Below, in pieces: positions 24,033-32,020 of a stretch of 64,000 bases of DNA (the first letter of the stretch is position 1; the number at the start of each line of letters is the position of its first letter). Made by a program: the position numbers and the translations under genes. The notes beneath the pieces are model-generated. The model was not told the origin of the DNA. It searched no databases and saw nothing but the letters and a program-made list of their open reading frames with translations. Source of the stretch: Fictibacillus phosphorivorans (lineage in GTDB: Bacteria; Bacillota; Bacilli; Bacillales; Fictibacillaceae); the NCBI RefSeq assembly GCF_023715845.1, contig NZ_JAMBOR010000002.1, positions 1 through 64,000 on the forward strand, read 5' to 3'.

Positions 24033-24385
24033 TTTGTGTTAGAAAGTAGAAATTTAAGGAGAAAACAGCTTCCAATTCCTTCTGAGATAACTACAACCTC
24101 ACCATCGATCACTTTAATCACAAAAAATCAGGTGAACAAAACGCGTCGAACATTGATTTATGTATCTTACATTTTTTAATAATAAAGAAAGAGCCCCCTC
24201 AACGATTGATGAGAGAGAGCTTTAGGTTTTTGTTATTGTAGATGATGACCTTATTGTAATACTAGAACTAATAATACATACTTCTAATCATACCTTACTC
24301 ATAAAAAGTATCGACTTACCTTCAATCGGTTACCATAAGAAAGAGCAATCTTGATTGCTCAAATAATTGTGTGGAGTGATGTATC
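24033..24385. other. Intergenic region upstream of the SASP gene
   Basis: This 353-bp stretch holds a GC-rich hairpin (24192-24222) built from GAGCCCCCTCA and TGAGAGAGAGC with several G-U pairs on the minus strand. No T tract of note follows on the plus strand. A sigma-G promoter for the spore gene is expected here, but I could not fix its -35 and -10 elements. No convincing gene is seen. Confidence 0.4.
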
Positions 24386-24580
24386 ATGGCAAGAAACAAA
24401 CTTTTGGTACCTGGTGCAAAAAACGCATTAGAACAAATGAAGCATGAAGTTGCCAATGAGATTGGAGTTCAACCTGGTGCAGATACTACCGCACGTGCAA
24501 ACGGTGCTGTTGGAGGGCAAATGACTAAGCGTCTAGTCGCAAAGGCAGAACAGCAGTTAAGTAACCAACAAGGTCAATAA
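24386..24580 (+). CDS. Alpha/beta-type small acid-soluble spore protein
   Basis: SASPs coat spore DNA and protect it from UV and heat. The 64-residue protein has the germination-protease site region [10 protein letters not shown] (residues 19-28) and the C-terminal DNA-binding motif [21 protein letters not shown] (39-59). The start is ATG at 24386 behind GTGGAGTGATG. It is monocistronic, as SASP genes usually are, and transcribed in the forespore in relatives. Confidence 0.95.
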   Translation: MARNKLLVPGAKNALEQMKHEVANEIGVQPGADTTARANGAVGGQMTKRLVAKAEQQLSNQQGQ

Positions 24581-24592
24581 CCTTGGTTCTAA

Positions 24593-24618
24593 AGAGACCC
24601 AGTTGAATGGGTCTCTTT
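24593..24618 (+). terminator. Terminator after the SASP gene
   Basis: AGAGACCC and GGGTCTCT form an 8-bp stem around an 8-base loop, followed by TT. Confidence 0.75.
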
Positions 24619-24742
24619 CCGTTTTAACAATGGGAATTTTTTAGATAAGATTCCCATTTAAAAGCAGTTTTACTGACATGAGCATTCTAAAGTTTAATAT
24701 CTTGTAACAAAAAATAACCTGGTTTTTATACAGGTTTCATTG

Positions 24743-25180
24743 TTATGGATTTTTTCTTGGCTGGGAAGGTAGTTTTCCTAACAGCAAATCTTCTAATGTA
24801 ATATGATCTAAGCAGTCTGCTACTACATCCCTGATAAGCTGCCATAACGGCTTCAACAAACAACCTTTATCTTCGAGTGGACAGTATTCGTAAGCTGTCA
24901 CACTAACACAGTTCATTGGGGCAAGCGGACCTTCAATATCACGGATGACGTCGCCGATACAGATCATAGCTGGTTCCGACTTTAACGTATAACCGCCATT
25001 CGATCCCCTCTTACTTTTTACGTAACCAAGGGATTTTAGAAGTAATAATATCTGCTCCAAATAATTTGCTGGAACCAGAGTTTCCAATGATATATCTTTT
25101 GTTTGAATGAGTTGAGGATGCTTTGTTCCCATTACTATAAGTGCCCTTAGCGCATATTCACCTTTGCTCGATATTTTCAC
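24743..25180 (-). CDS. Rrf2-family transcriptional regulator
   Basis: The 145-residue protein has the Rrf2 winged helix-turn-helix (EYALRALIVMGTKH, then IQTKDISLETLVPANYLEQILLLLK) and a Cys cluster MNCVSVTAYEYCPLEDKGC near residue 97 (Cys-x8-Cys-x6-Cys). This matches the Fe-S ligand region of IscR/NsrR/RsrR-type members, so it may sense redox, NO or Fe-S status. It is divergent from the cupin-monooxygenase pair and is the likely regulator of it. B. subtilis CymR is the closest functional analogue for sulfur genes, but that is only an inference. Confidence 0.9.
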   Translation of the reverse strand: MKISSKGEYALRALIVMGTKHPQLIQTKDISLETLVPANYLEQILLLLKSLGYVKSKRGSNGGYTLKSEPAMICIGDVIRDIEGPLAPMNCVSVTAYEYCPLEDKGCLLKPLWQLIRDVVADCLDHITLEDLLLGKLPSQPRKNP

Positions 25181-25261
25181 CTACTGAATCCTCCCTCCTC
25201 TTTACCACTCTATTGTTAAATGCGTTAAATATACGTCCAATTTTTCATATGCCGTAACGCT

Positions 25262-25291
25262 TGTCCTTTTGTTTTCATACCTTATATAAAG
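25262..25291 (+). promoter_or_regulatory. Probable promoter of the cupin-monooxygenase operon
   Basis: TTGTCC (25262-25267) and TATAAA (25286-25291) are 18 bp apart, about 50 bp before the start codon at 25343. The Rrf2 gene is divergent, so an Rrf2 operator should lie nearby; I see no clear symmetric site. Confidence 0.4.
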
Positions 25292-25342
25292 GCGACAAAG
25301 TTAATCAAGATGGTCGTCAAGGTTATGAAGGAGGAACTTTTA

Positions 25343-25810
25343 ATGAGTTTTCATGAAAAGATAAAGAATACGTTAGATATAGATGGATTATACGATGAAC
25401 CGAACATAAAGGATATTTTGTTTCAAATACGACCGACATTTCAAGAAGTACAATCCTCCATTCCATCTCCAGAAGGATTAGAATACGGGAGAAATGTGAT
25501 TTACCAAAATAATAAGTTCGAGGTAATCCTGATATATTTGCCAGCTTTTTCAAAAACCTCAGTTCATGATCATGGGAATTCCAGTGGATGGATTTATGTA
25601 GTCGATGGTCAGTTATTAAATCTCATCTATAACAAAAGCAACAACGGTGTAGAATACAAAAAAAATGAATCTTATCAGAGAGGCGACATATTTTCGGTTA
25701 CAGGAGATACTACGCATGCAATGTACAATCCGGGATTCTCTTCAACGGTTACACTGCATATCTATTCACCACCTTTAGGCACAGGACAGGTGTTTAAGCC
25801 TCATGACTAA
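25343..25810 (+). CDS. Cysteine-dioxygenase-like cupin protein
   Basis: This 155-residue protein has the cupin core of the type I cysteine dioxygenase family: iron-binding His75-x-His77 in VHDHGNSSGWIYVVDG and His125 in GDTTHAMYNP, followed by TLHIYSPPL, the family's strand motif. CDO oxidises L-cysteine to cysteine sulfinate with non-heme iron; other members act on 3-mercaptopropionate, mercaptosuccinate or similar thiols. The Gly at the position of the mammalian Cys-Tyr crosslink Cys is normal in bacteria. The start is ATG at 25343 behind AAGGAGG. It overlaps the downstream monooxygenase by 8 bp and is likely controlled by the divergent Rrf2 regulator. Confidence 0.85.
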   Translation: MSFHEKIKNTLDIDGLYDEPNIKDILFQIRPTFQEVQSSIPSPEGLEYGRNVIYQNNKFEVILIYLPAFSKTSVHDHGNSSGWIYVVDGQLLNLIYNKSNNGVEYKKNESYQRGDIFSVTGDTTHAMYNPGFSSTVTLHIYSPPLGTGQVFKPHD

Positions 25811-27230
25811 CTATGGAAATCGATATTTCAACAGTTTAAAAGATGCACGCCAAGTTTGGTTAAACGGCGTTATTACTGATGTAACTACCAATCCTCATTT
25901 TGCCGGAACGCTATCTACCATTACCCAATTGTTTGACATGATGGACTCTCCGTCCGAACAGGACAAGATCAGTTTTATAGACAAAGAAAAAATGGAAAGA
26001 ATTCATTCTTCATTTCTCGTCCCTCGCTCCATTAAGGATCTTTTGAAGAGAAAAAAAGCAGCTGAAACCTGGAGTTTGGCCACTTCTGGAACGATGAGCC
26101 GTCTTTCCGATTATGCGCGATCTCGATTAACTGGCTGGTATGCAAACCGGAAGATGTATGAAGAATATGACAAACATTTTTCTGGAAAAATTCAGGCGTT
26201 TTATGATTTAGCTCGCACTGAGAACCGATTTTTGACCATCGTTCAGCGTGATCCTCAGATTGACCGATCAAGTGATAAAGCCCATGATCAAGGTCTATTG
26301 CGGATTACAAAGAAAACAGATGAAGGTGTATACGTAAATGGTGGAAAGATGATCGCAACAGCAGCCCCTTATTCCAACGACTTGATTATTTTTCCTGTTG
26401 TTAAGTGGAACGAACATGAAAAGGCACTTGCATCAGTTCTAATTGTTCCTGCTGATTCAAAGGGATTACACATGATCTGCAGAGAGCCTTATGATAATTA
26501 TCCCATTACAGATTATCCATTAAGCTCACGCTATGACGAGATGGATGCAGTGCTAATTTTCGATGATGTATTCATTCCTTGGGAAAGAGTTTTATTACAT
26601 GACAATCCTGAGGGAGTTTGGGCATTTAAAAACGACCTTGTGGCAAACAGCTTGGCTTACCATCAAGCCATCATAAGATTGCAGATTAAGTTAGAATTTA
26701 CAGCCGCACTCGGACATGCTATAGCTGAAAGCATTGGTGCCAATCAGTATCTTCATGTACAAGAAAAACTTGGTGAACTTCTGATGCAAGCTGAGACCAT
26801 CAAGGCTCTGGTTATCGCCTCTGAAAGTTCAGGCAAAAAGAATGAGCAAGGAGTTTATGTACCGAATTTTTCATTCATAGAAACAGCCCGTAACTTAGGA
26901 ACCGTATATTATCCGCGTGCACTGGAACTTTTACAGCTGATCGGTGCTGGTGGTTTCATCCAAATCCCATCAAGCCTGAATGATTTTGACAGCCCCATAC
27001 GCTCTCAGCTTGATAAGTATTTTAGAGGCAAAGATATAGGAGCAGTTGAAAAAACAAAACTATTTAAGCTATCCTGGGATCTAATCGGCAGTTCACTAGG
27101 TTCCAGGCATGAACTATATGAACGATTTTATGCTGGGGACCCTATCCGTAATAAAGCTGGAAAGTATATGAATTACGACAAAACAATTTGGAAGTCGATG
27201 CTGGATAAATATTTGGATAAAAATAATTAA
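25803..27230 (+). CDS. HpaB-type FADH2-dependent monooxygenase (large component)
   Basis: This 475-residue protein belongs to the 4-hydroxyphenylacetate 3-monooxygenase/pyoverdine chromophore (HpaB/PvcC) family, which uses reduced FAD supplied by a partner reductase. The N-terminal HpaB domain includes the residues WYANRKMYEEYDKHFSGK; the acyl-CoA-dehydrogenase-like core has YVNGGKMIATAAPYSN near residue 175 and DDVFIPWERVLLHDN near residue 255. The C-terminal helical domain ends PIRNKAGKYMNYD. It overlaps the cysteine-dioxygenase-like gene, an uncommon pairing that points to oxidation of a thiol-containing or sulfonated compound rather than a simple phenol. No reductase gene (HpaC) lies in the window. 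The substrate is unknown. Confidence 0.8.
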   Translation: MTNYGNRYFNSLKDARQVWLNGVITDVTTNPHFAGTLSTITQLFDMMDSPSEQDKISFIDKEKMERIHSSFLVPRSIKDLLKRKKAAETWSLATSGTMSRLSDYARSRLTGWYANRKMYEEYDKHFSGKIQAFYDLARTENRFLTIVQRDPQIDRSSDKAHDQGLLRITKKTDEGVYVNGGKMIATAAPYSNDLIIFPVVKWNEHEKALASVLIVPADSKGLHMICREPYDNYPITDYPLSSRYDEMDAVLIFDDVFIPWERVLLHDNPEGVWAFKNDLVANSLAYHQAIIRLQIKLEFTAALGHAIAESIGANQYLHVQEKLGELLMQAETIKALVIASESSGKKNEQGVYVPNFSFIETARNLGTVYYPRALELLQLIGAGGFIQIPSSLNDFDSPIRSQLDKYFRGKDIGAVEKTKLFKLSWDLIGSSLGSRHELYERFYAGDPIRNKAGKYMNYDKTIWKSMLDKYLDKNN

Positions 27231-27287
27231 AGAATAAGCCATCATGATAAAACATTTGATACATTTTTAATGGGACTTAAAACAAAA

Positions 27288-27306
27288 AAACCCCTGATAC
27301 CAATGG
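27288..27306. terminator. Left half of the glnA/monooxygenase terminator, split by the IS
   Basis: CCCCTGATACCAATGG is one arm of a hairpin whose other arm, TGGCATCAGGGG, is at 28795-28806 on the far side of the IS element. An A tract precedes it on the plus strand, so on the minus strand the rejoined arm ends in a T tract. Removing the IS and one copy of TGG restores CCCCTGATACCAATGGCATCAGGGG, an 11-bp stem with one G-U pair on the minus strand. It would have ended glnA, and perhaps the monooxygenase operon as well. Confidence 0.75.
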
Positions 27307-27349
27307 TGAACTGCACCCTATAAAATAGACAGTTTATAAAAAGGACCTT

Positions 27350-28189
27350 TTAAGCAGCTAGTAGATAACCTCGGAATTGTTCCGGGGTCATCTTTTTTAA
27401 TCCCCATTGATAGCGTGCAGAGTTGTAATACTCCATATAATCTTCAATCTTTCCTCTTAACTCAGCCACCGTTTTGCATGTTGTGGCGTCTACTTCATCT
27501 TTGAAATGGCCGAAAAAGGATTCTATTGGTGCATTGTCTAAACAATTTCCTTTACGCGACATGGATTGAGTGAACCCCAGTTCTTTCACTCTTTTGCGAT
27601 ATTCAGGATGAGTATAGTGAACTCCTTGATCGGAATGCAGGAGCGCTTCAGGGTGGACGTTTCCGTCCAAGGACATTATTAAGTTATCTAGTGTTTTATA
27701 TACAATTCCCATCTCTAATGAAGTAGATAGATGATAGGCCAATATTTCACGTGTTGTACCGTCTTTAACACATGACAAATAAACTTTTGTTCGATTCTCC
27801 AAGTATAAATACGTAATGTCTGTCAGTAAAACCACACCTGGTTCTTGAACGAATTTTCGGTTCAATACATTTGGACAGTTCTTATGTTTTTGAGTAGCCT
27901 TCGCCAAGCGTCTGTAAGGATTCTTTCTTCTGATAATGGATTGGATGTTAAACTTTCTTGTGAGACGAAATATCTTTTTAAGATTCATGATTACCCCATA
28001 ATCATTCTCTAACTTCATCTTGATCTCACGTCCACCATCTCTTTTGTTTCTTTTATCGTATATTTGTTTAATGAGCTTATAATCCTCTTCATCACGCTGC
28101 TCGCGTTTACTACGTTTGTCTTCCGCTTTTAACCATGCGTAATAGCTTTTACGCTTAACCCCAGCAATCCCACAGAGATAGGAGACCAT
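27350..28189 (-). CDS. IS3-family transposase OrfB (DDE integrase domain)
   Basis: The 279-residue frame from ATG 28189 holds the IS3 integrase core: the first Asp in LLTDITYLYL, the second Asp in ALLHSDQGVHY and the Glu in CLDNAPIESFFGHFKDE, in the usual DD(35)E order. An HTH_21-like region precedes the core. The frame is open upstream to the frameshift site at 28291-28297, so the active product is probably an OrfAB fusion spanning 27350-28677. OrfB alone would begin at ATG 28189. Confidence 0.93.
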   Translation of the reverse strand: MVSYLCGIAGVKRKSYYAWLKAEDKRSKREQRDEEDYKLIKQIYDKRNKRDGGREIKMKLENDYGVIMNLKKIFRLTRKFNIQSIIRRKNPYRRLAKATQKHKNCPNVLNRKFVQEPGVVLLTDITYLYLENRTKVYLSCVKDGTTREILAYHLSTSLEMGIVYKTLDNLIMSLDGNVHPEALLHSDQGVHYTHPEYRKRVKELGFTQSMSRKGNCLDNAPIESFFGHFKDEVDATTCKTVAELRGKIEDYMEYYNSARYQWGLKKMTPEQFRGYLLAA

Positions 28190-28248
28190 TCTCTTAAGTT
28201 GGAATCTCCTAATGGTTTCTTCAATTAGTTGAAATTTCTCTGATAACG

Positions 28249-28677
28249 TTAATGCTTGTTCTTCTTCGCCTGCCTCTCTAGTTCTTCGAGCTTTTTTAAG
28301 AAGTCATTCTCCATTTCTAGAAAGGCAATACGAGCTTCTGCTTTCTTTAATTTTTCTTCCGCCGTTAATTCCTTCGAAGAAGGACGTCCTGTGCTGCCTT
28401 TACCTCGACGCTCTGTGTAAAACACTTCGTTACCAAACTTTTCATAGGAGCGTCTCCAACGCTTTAAACACTGTTTTGGTTTTTCTGGGCCAATCATTTT
28501 AAGATCGAAACCATGTTCAAGAAATATGTCCATTGGTCCTTTTCCAGCTAGGTTCTCTTGAACAGCTTTCTCTTTAAACTCTGGTTTATAGCTGATATTC
28601 TGTTCTGAAACATGACTGACATTCGGATTGTTCTCCAGTTGTTTACGCTGAAATTCATCAAATTTAATTTTACTCAT
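28249..28677 (-). CDS. IS3-family transposase OrfA
   Basis: The 142-residue protein carries a helix-turn-helix that binds the IS ends (LKRWRRSYEKFGNEVFYTERR region) and a C-terminal coiled coil (KAEARIAFLEMENDFLKKLEELE) with a leucine-zipper-like pattern, as in IS150-group OrfA. The N-terminus (MSKIKFDEFQRKQLE) includes a degenerate repeat of the domain. Translation of OrfAB would need a -1 shift at the A6G heptamer at 28291-28297. Confidence 0.9.
   Translation of the reverse strand: MSKIKFDEFQRKQLENNPNVSHVSEQNISYKPEFKEKAVQENLAGKGPMDIFLEHGFDLKMIGPEKPKQCLKRWRRSYEKFGNEVFYTERRGKGSTGRPSSKELTAEEKLKKAEARIAFLEMENDFLKKLEELERQAKKNKH
28291..28297 (-). promoter_or_regulatory. -1 frameshift site A AAA AAG
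   Basis: On the minus strand the codons TTA AAA AAG contain the slippery heptamer A-AAA-AAG. The -1 frame stays open from here through OrfB. This motif is the normal frameshift signal in IS3-family elements and yields the OrfAB transposase. Confidence 0.7.
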
Positions 28678-28794
28678 TTTCTAATCCCCGTTCTCCTCAT
28701 TTGATTTGATTATAACGGGTTTATTGCAGAAGAACACAAAAAACCCGAAATAAGGGACTTTTTTATAAGTGTCCATTATTCGGGTGACAGTTCA

Positions 28795-28812
28795 TGGCAT
28801 CAGGGGTTTTGA
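28795..28812. terminator. Right half of the split glnA terminator
   Basis: TGGCATCAGGGG followed by TTTT is the partner arm of 27288-27306. It lies 4 bp after the glnA stop codon. The glnA transcript now runs into the IS before any complete hairpin can form. Confidence 0.75.
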
Positions 28813-28815
28813 ATT

Positions 28816-30150
28816 TTAGTACATGCTCATATATTGTTCGCGTTCCCAAGGGTGAACTTGTGTGCGGAACATATCCCACTCGATTTCTTTTGCTTCGATG
28901 AAGTGTTCAGTCGCATGCTCACCAAGAGCTTTTGTAAGAACTTCATTTTTGCTGAATAGAACGAGCGCTTCTTTCAATGTTGCTGGAAGATCTTCAATTC
29001 CTTCAGCTTCTCTTTCGTCCTTATCCATTACATAGATATTTCGGTCTACTGGTTTTGGAGCTGCTAATTTATTCTTGATTCCATCTAAACCTGATGCAAG
29101 CAATGTTGCCATTGCTAGGTATGGGTTAGCAGTTGGGTCAACACTTCGTACTTCAATACGAGTACTGATTCCACGTGAAGCCGGAATACGAACTAATGGA
29201 CTTCTGTTTTGCATAGACCAAGCTACATAACAAGGAGCTTCATAGCCAGGTACTAAACGCTTATATGAGTTCACAGTAGGATTTGTAATCGCTGTGAAGG
29301 CTTTAGCGTGCTTTAGGATACCAGCTAAGAAATGCATCGCAGTTTCACTTAATCCTGTCTCGGATTTTTCGTCATAAAATACGTTTTCTCCGTCTTTAAA
29401 TAAAGACATATTAGCATGCATACCAGAACCGTTTACACCAAATAATGGTTTTGCCATGAATGTAGCGTGAAGACCATGCTTACGTGCAATTGTTTTAACA
29501 GCAAGCTTAAATGTTTGGATGTTATCACAAGTGCTCACTGCGTCTGCATATTTAAAATCAATCTCATGCTGACCAGGTGCCACTTCATGGTGAGAAGCTT
29601 CAATTTCAAAGCCCATATCTTCAAGCTCTAATACGATATCTCTTCGGCAGTTTTCACCTAGATCCGTTGGAGCGAGGTCAAAATATCCACCTTTATCATT
29701 TAATTCGAGTGTAGGCTCGCCTTTTTCATCATTTTTGAACAAGAAGAATTCTGGTTCAGGTCCAATGTTGAAATCTGAGAATCCTAAGTCTTCCATTTCT
29801 TTTAATACTCGTTTTAAGATACCGCGCGGATCTCCTTCAAAAGGATTTCCATCAGGCATGTAGATGTCACAGATCAAACGGGCAACTTTACCTTTTTCAG
29901 ATGTCCATGGGAAGATAATGAAAGTATCTAGATCAGGATATAGGTTCATATCAGATTCTTCGATGCGAACAAATCCTTCAATTGATGATCCATCAAACAT
30001 CATTTGATTTTCTAAAGCTTTTTCAAGCTGTCCGATTGGAATTTCAACGTTTTTAATTACACCCAACAAATCAGTGAATTGCAAACGAATAAACCTTACA
30101 TTTTCTTCTTTTACCATTTTTAAAATGTCTTCTTTCGTGTACTTAGCCAA
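28816..30150 (-). CDS. glnA: Glutamine synthetase GlnA (type I-alpha)
   Basis: Glutamine synthetase makes glutamine from glutamate, ammonia and ATP, and in Bacillus also binds GlnR and TnrA when feedback-inhibited. The 444-residue length fits GS I-alpha. Motifs include [16 protein letters not shown] (residues about 53-68, with Arg62-type feedback residue), [10 protein letters not shown] and [13 protein letters not shown], and the active-site flap region. The adenylylation site of I-beta enzymes is absent. It is the second gene of the glnR-glnA operon. Its normal terminator has been split by an IS element. Confidence 0.97.
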   Translation of the reverse strand: MAKYTKEDILKMVKEENVRFIRLQFTDLLGVIKNVEIPIGQLEKALENQMMFDGSSIEGFVRIEESDMNLYPDLDTFIIFPWTSEKGKVARLICDIYMPDGNPFEGDPRGILKRVLKEMEDLGFSDFNIGPEPEFFLFKNDEKGEPTLELNDKGGYFDLAPTDLGENCRRDIVLELEDMGFEIEASHHEVAPGQHEIDFKYADAVSTCDNIQTFKLAVKTIARKHGLHATFMAKPLFGVNGSGMHANMSLFKDGENVFYDEKSETGLSETAMHFLAGILKHAKAFTAITNPTVNSYKRLVPGYEAPCYVAWSMQNRSPLVRIPASRGISTRIEVRSVDPTANPYLAMATLLASGLDGIKNKLAAPKPVDRNIYVMDKDEREAEGIEDLPATLKEALVLFSKNEVLTKALGEHATEHFIEAKEIEWDMFRTQVHPWEREQYMSMY

Positions 30151-30225
30151 ATCTTTCTCCTCCTTAAATTATAAAACGCCTATTTTTAGGCGATTGTTCA
30201 CCTATTAAGTATTATTTAGTTTTAT

Positions 30226-30627
30226 TTAGTGAAAAAACCTGGAAAGTTCTCCTTGGATCAATGACGCCTTCCCATGTCTTCCTGCTTGAAACAATTCCCG
30301 TTTTAGACGGCGATGAAGCGCAGATTCCGAAATTTCTTTAACTTCTTGAACATTTTGCTGATTTTTAAGTAATTCAGCAGCTTGTTCATTCAGTTCAAAT
30401 ACCTTTTTGATACCTGCCAAATTCACACCTTGTTCAAGCATTGCCTTTATTTCTAAAAGTTTATCTACATCATTGAAAGAAAATAAACGACGATTACCTT
30501 CTGTTCTTGCAGGATGAATTAATTCATGTTCTTCATAATAGCGAATCTGCCTTGCAGACAATTCTGTCAACTGCATGACGATACTAATGGGAAACAATGG
30601 TAAATTCCTGCGATTCATATCGTTCAT
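30226..30627 (-). CDS. glnR: Nitrogen repressor GlnR
   Basis: GlnR is a MerR-family repressor that shuts off glnRA and urease genes in nitrogen excess with glutamine synthetase as partner. The 133-residue protein has the MerR winged helix ([31 protein letters not shown]) and a C-terminal signalling tail ending ELSRFFH. The start is ATG at 30627 behind AAAGGAGG; an ATG three codons in is possible. Two GlnR boxes lie upstream. Confidence 0.95.
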   Translation of the reverse strand: MNDMNRRNLPLFPISIVMQLTELSARQIRYYEEHELIHPARTEGNRRLFSFNDVDKLLEIKAMLEQGVNLAGIKKVFELNEQAAELLKNQQNVQEVKEISESALHRRLKRELFQAGRHGKASLIQGELSRFFH

Positions 30628-30664
30628 AAGGAATATCCTCCTTTCAACTTCTTCTTATATCTTA

Positions 30665-30681
30665 TGTCAGAAAAGCTAACA
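30665..30681 (-). promoter_or_regulatory. GlnR/TnrA box 1
   Basis: TGTCAGAAAAGCTAACA matches the consensus TGTNAN7TNACA exactly, in the region upstream of glnR. Confidence 0.85.
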
Positions 30682-30693
30682 TGTCAAACATAA

Positions 30694-30710
30694 TGTTAGA
30701 AAAACTAACA
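30694..30710 (-). promoter_or_regulatory. GlnR/TnrA box 2
   Basis: TGTTAGAAAAACTAACA matches TGTNAN7TNACA exactly and is near-symmetric. Two boxes 29 bp apart are also seen upstream of glnRA in B. subtilis. Confidence 0.88.
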
Positions 30711-30722
30711 TGAAAATTAAAA

Positions 30723-30740
30723 AAGACCAATACTGGTCTT
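30723..30740 (-). terminator. Terminator after ynbB
   Basis: AAGACCA and TGGTCTT pair around a 4-base loop and are followed on the minus strand by a short T run. It separates ynbB from the glnR regulatory region. Confidence 0.75.
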
Positions 30741-30741
30741 C

Positions 30742-32019
30742 TTAATCTGCTTCTTTTGTTATTAAACCATTAGTTAAAAGTTCATCCACTGCGGATATTA
30801 CAGCAATCTTGACATGTTCGTAGGTAAGTCCGCCTTGCACAAATGCAATATAAGGTGAACGGATGGGTCCATCTGCAGTAAGTTCTATACTTGCCCCCTG
30901 AATAAATGTTCCTGCAGCCATTATGACGTCATCCTCATAGCCTGGCATATAATCAGGATAAGGAACTGCAAAAGAATTAATCGGAGACGCTTTTTGAATA
31001 GCTTGGCAGAATGTAATCATTCTCTCTTTGTCTCTAAAAATTACGGACTGGATGAGATCCGTTCTTTTCTCATGCCATGCCGGTCGCGTTTCCATGCCTA
31101 GTTCTTCCAAGTATGCAGCAGTGAAAACAGCTCCCTTTAACGCTTGTGCTGTAATATGAGGAGCTAGGAAAAAACCTTGATACATTTCTTGCAGACTATA
31201 AAGTGAAGCACCCGCTTCTCTTCCAATTCCAGGCGAAGTAAGACGATAAGAAATCCGATTAATCAACGCTTCCTTCCCTGCTATATATCCTCCTGTTTTA
31301 ACGAGTCCGCCGCCAGGATTTTTGATTAATGATCCAGCAATGATATCAGCACCGACTTCAATCGGTTCCGATTGTTCAACAAATTCGCCATAACAATTAT
31401 CTACAAATACGATGACATCTTCTTTGATCCCTTTTACAAAATCAATCATTTCTTTTATTTCATTTACTTTGAAAGAAGGACGATCAGCGTAGCCTTTCGA
31501 TCTCTGAATACCGATCATTTTTGTCTTTTCCGTAATGGAACCCCTTATCTCTTCGTAATTGATTTCACCCTGCAGGGTTAAATCAACATGCTTATAAGAA
31601 ATGTTGTAATCCTTTAATGAACCTTCTCCTGTTCCTCTGATCCCTACAATTTCTTCTAATGTATCATAAGGTTTTCCTGTGATATATAAGAGTTCATCAC
31701 CAGGGCGCAGCACACCAAAAAGGGATAAAGTGATGGCATGTGTACCCGAAATAATCTGCGGTCTAACAATGGCAGCTTCAGCTTGAAAAACATCCGCATA
31801 AACCTTTTCAAGTGTGTCCCGTCCAGAATCATCATAGCCATATCCTGTTGATGGATTGAAATGATGGTCCCCAACTTGGTTTTTTTGAAATGCCTTTAAT
31901 ACTTTAAGCTGATTAAACTGCGCAATGGAATCGATGGTTTCATGAACTTCTTTTATTCGATCTGTTATTTTTTTTGCTGTTTTCTCTAAAATTTCTCCAT
32001 TTAGGAACTGCGAATACAT
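30742..32019 (-). CDS. ynbB: YnbB, PLP-dependent methionine gamma-lyase-like protein
   Basis: This 425-residue protein belongs to the YnbB family of fold-type I PLP enzymes, often annotated as methionine gamma-lyase-like or aluminium resistance protein. The N-terminal region starts MYSQFLNGEILEKTAKKI; the PLP-lysine lies in AGSLIKNPGGGLVKTGGY near residue 220, and IVRPQIISGTHAITLSLFG near residue 80 carries the phosphate-binding segment. The true substrate is unknown. The start is ATG at 32019 behind AAAGGAG, directly after the hflX stop; an upstream start would overlap hflX. It is in the spoVK-hflX-ynbB group, as in B. subtilis. Confidence 0.92.
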   Translation of the reverse strand: MYSQFLNGEILEKTAKKITDRIKEVHETIDSIAQFNQLKVLKAFQKNQVGDHHFNPSTGYGYDDSGRDTLEKVYADVFQAEAAIVRPQIISGTHAITLSLFGVLRPGDELLYITGKPYDTLEEIVGIRGTGEGSLKDYNISYKHVDLTLQGEINYEEIRGSITEKTKMIGIQRSKGYADRPSFKVNEIKEMIDFVKGIKEDVIVFVDNCYGEFVEQSEPIEVGADIIAGSLIKNPGGGLVKTGGYIAGKEALINRISYRLTSPGIGREAGASLYSLQEMYQGFFLAPHITAQALKGAVFTAAYLEELGMETRPAWHEKRTDLIQSVIFRDKERMITFCQAIQKASPINSFAVPYPDYMPGYEDDVIMAAGTFIQGASIELTADGPIRSPYIAFVQGGLTYEHVKIAVISAVDELLTNGLITKEAD

Positions 32020-32020
32020 A

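Larger units (their letters stand above)
27307..28794 (-). mobile_element. Complete IS3-family (IS150 group) insertion sequence
   Basis: The 1488-bp element has imperfect terminal inverted repeats: TGAACTGCACCCTATAAAAT at 27307 and, read inward from the other end, TGAACTGTCACCCGAATAAT at 28794. A 3-bp direct repeat TGG flanks it, typical of IS3-family insertion. It contains orfA and orfB on the minus strand and a programmed frameshift site. It sits in the glnA terminator and is related to, but not the same as, the element end at 1-127. Confidence 0.92.

Noticed and set aside
24040-24150. Short minus-strand frame starting GTG and reading VIKVIDGEVVVISEGIG
   Set aside because: Only about 31 codons, with no SD, a stop directly upstream and no recognised family; it could be a gene remnant but cannot be supported.
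24192-24222. GC-rich hairpin before the SASP gene as a terminator
   Set aside because: Several mismatches or G-U pairs are needed and the T tract is poor; the upstream gene already has a clear terminator at 24007-24032.
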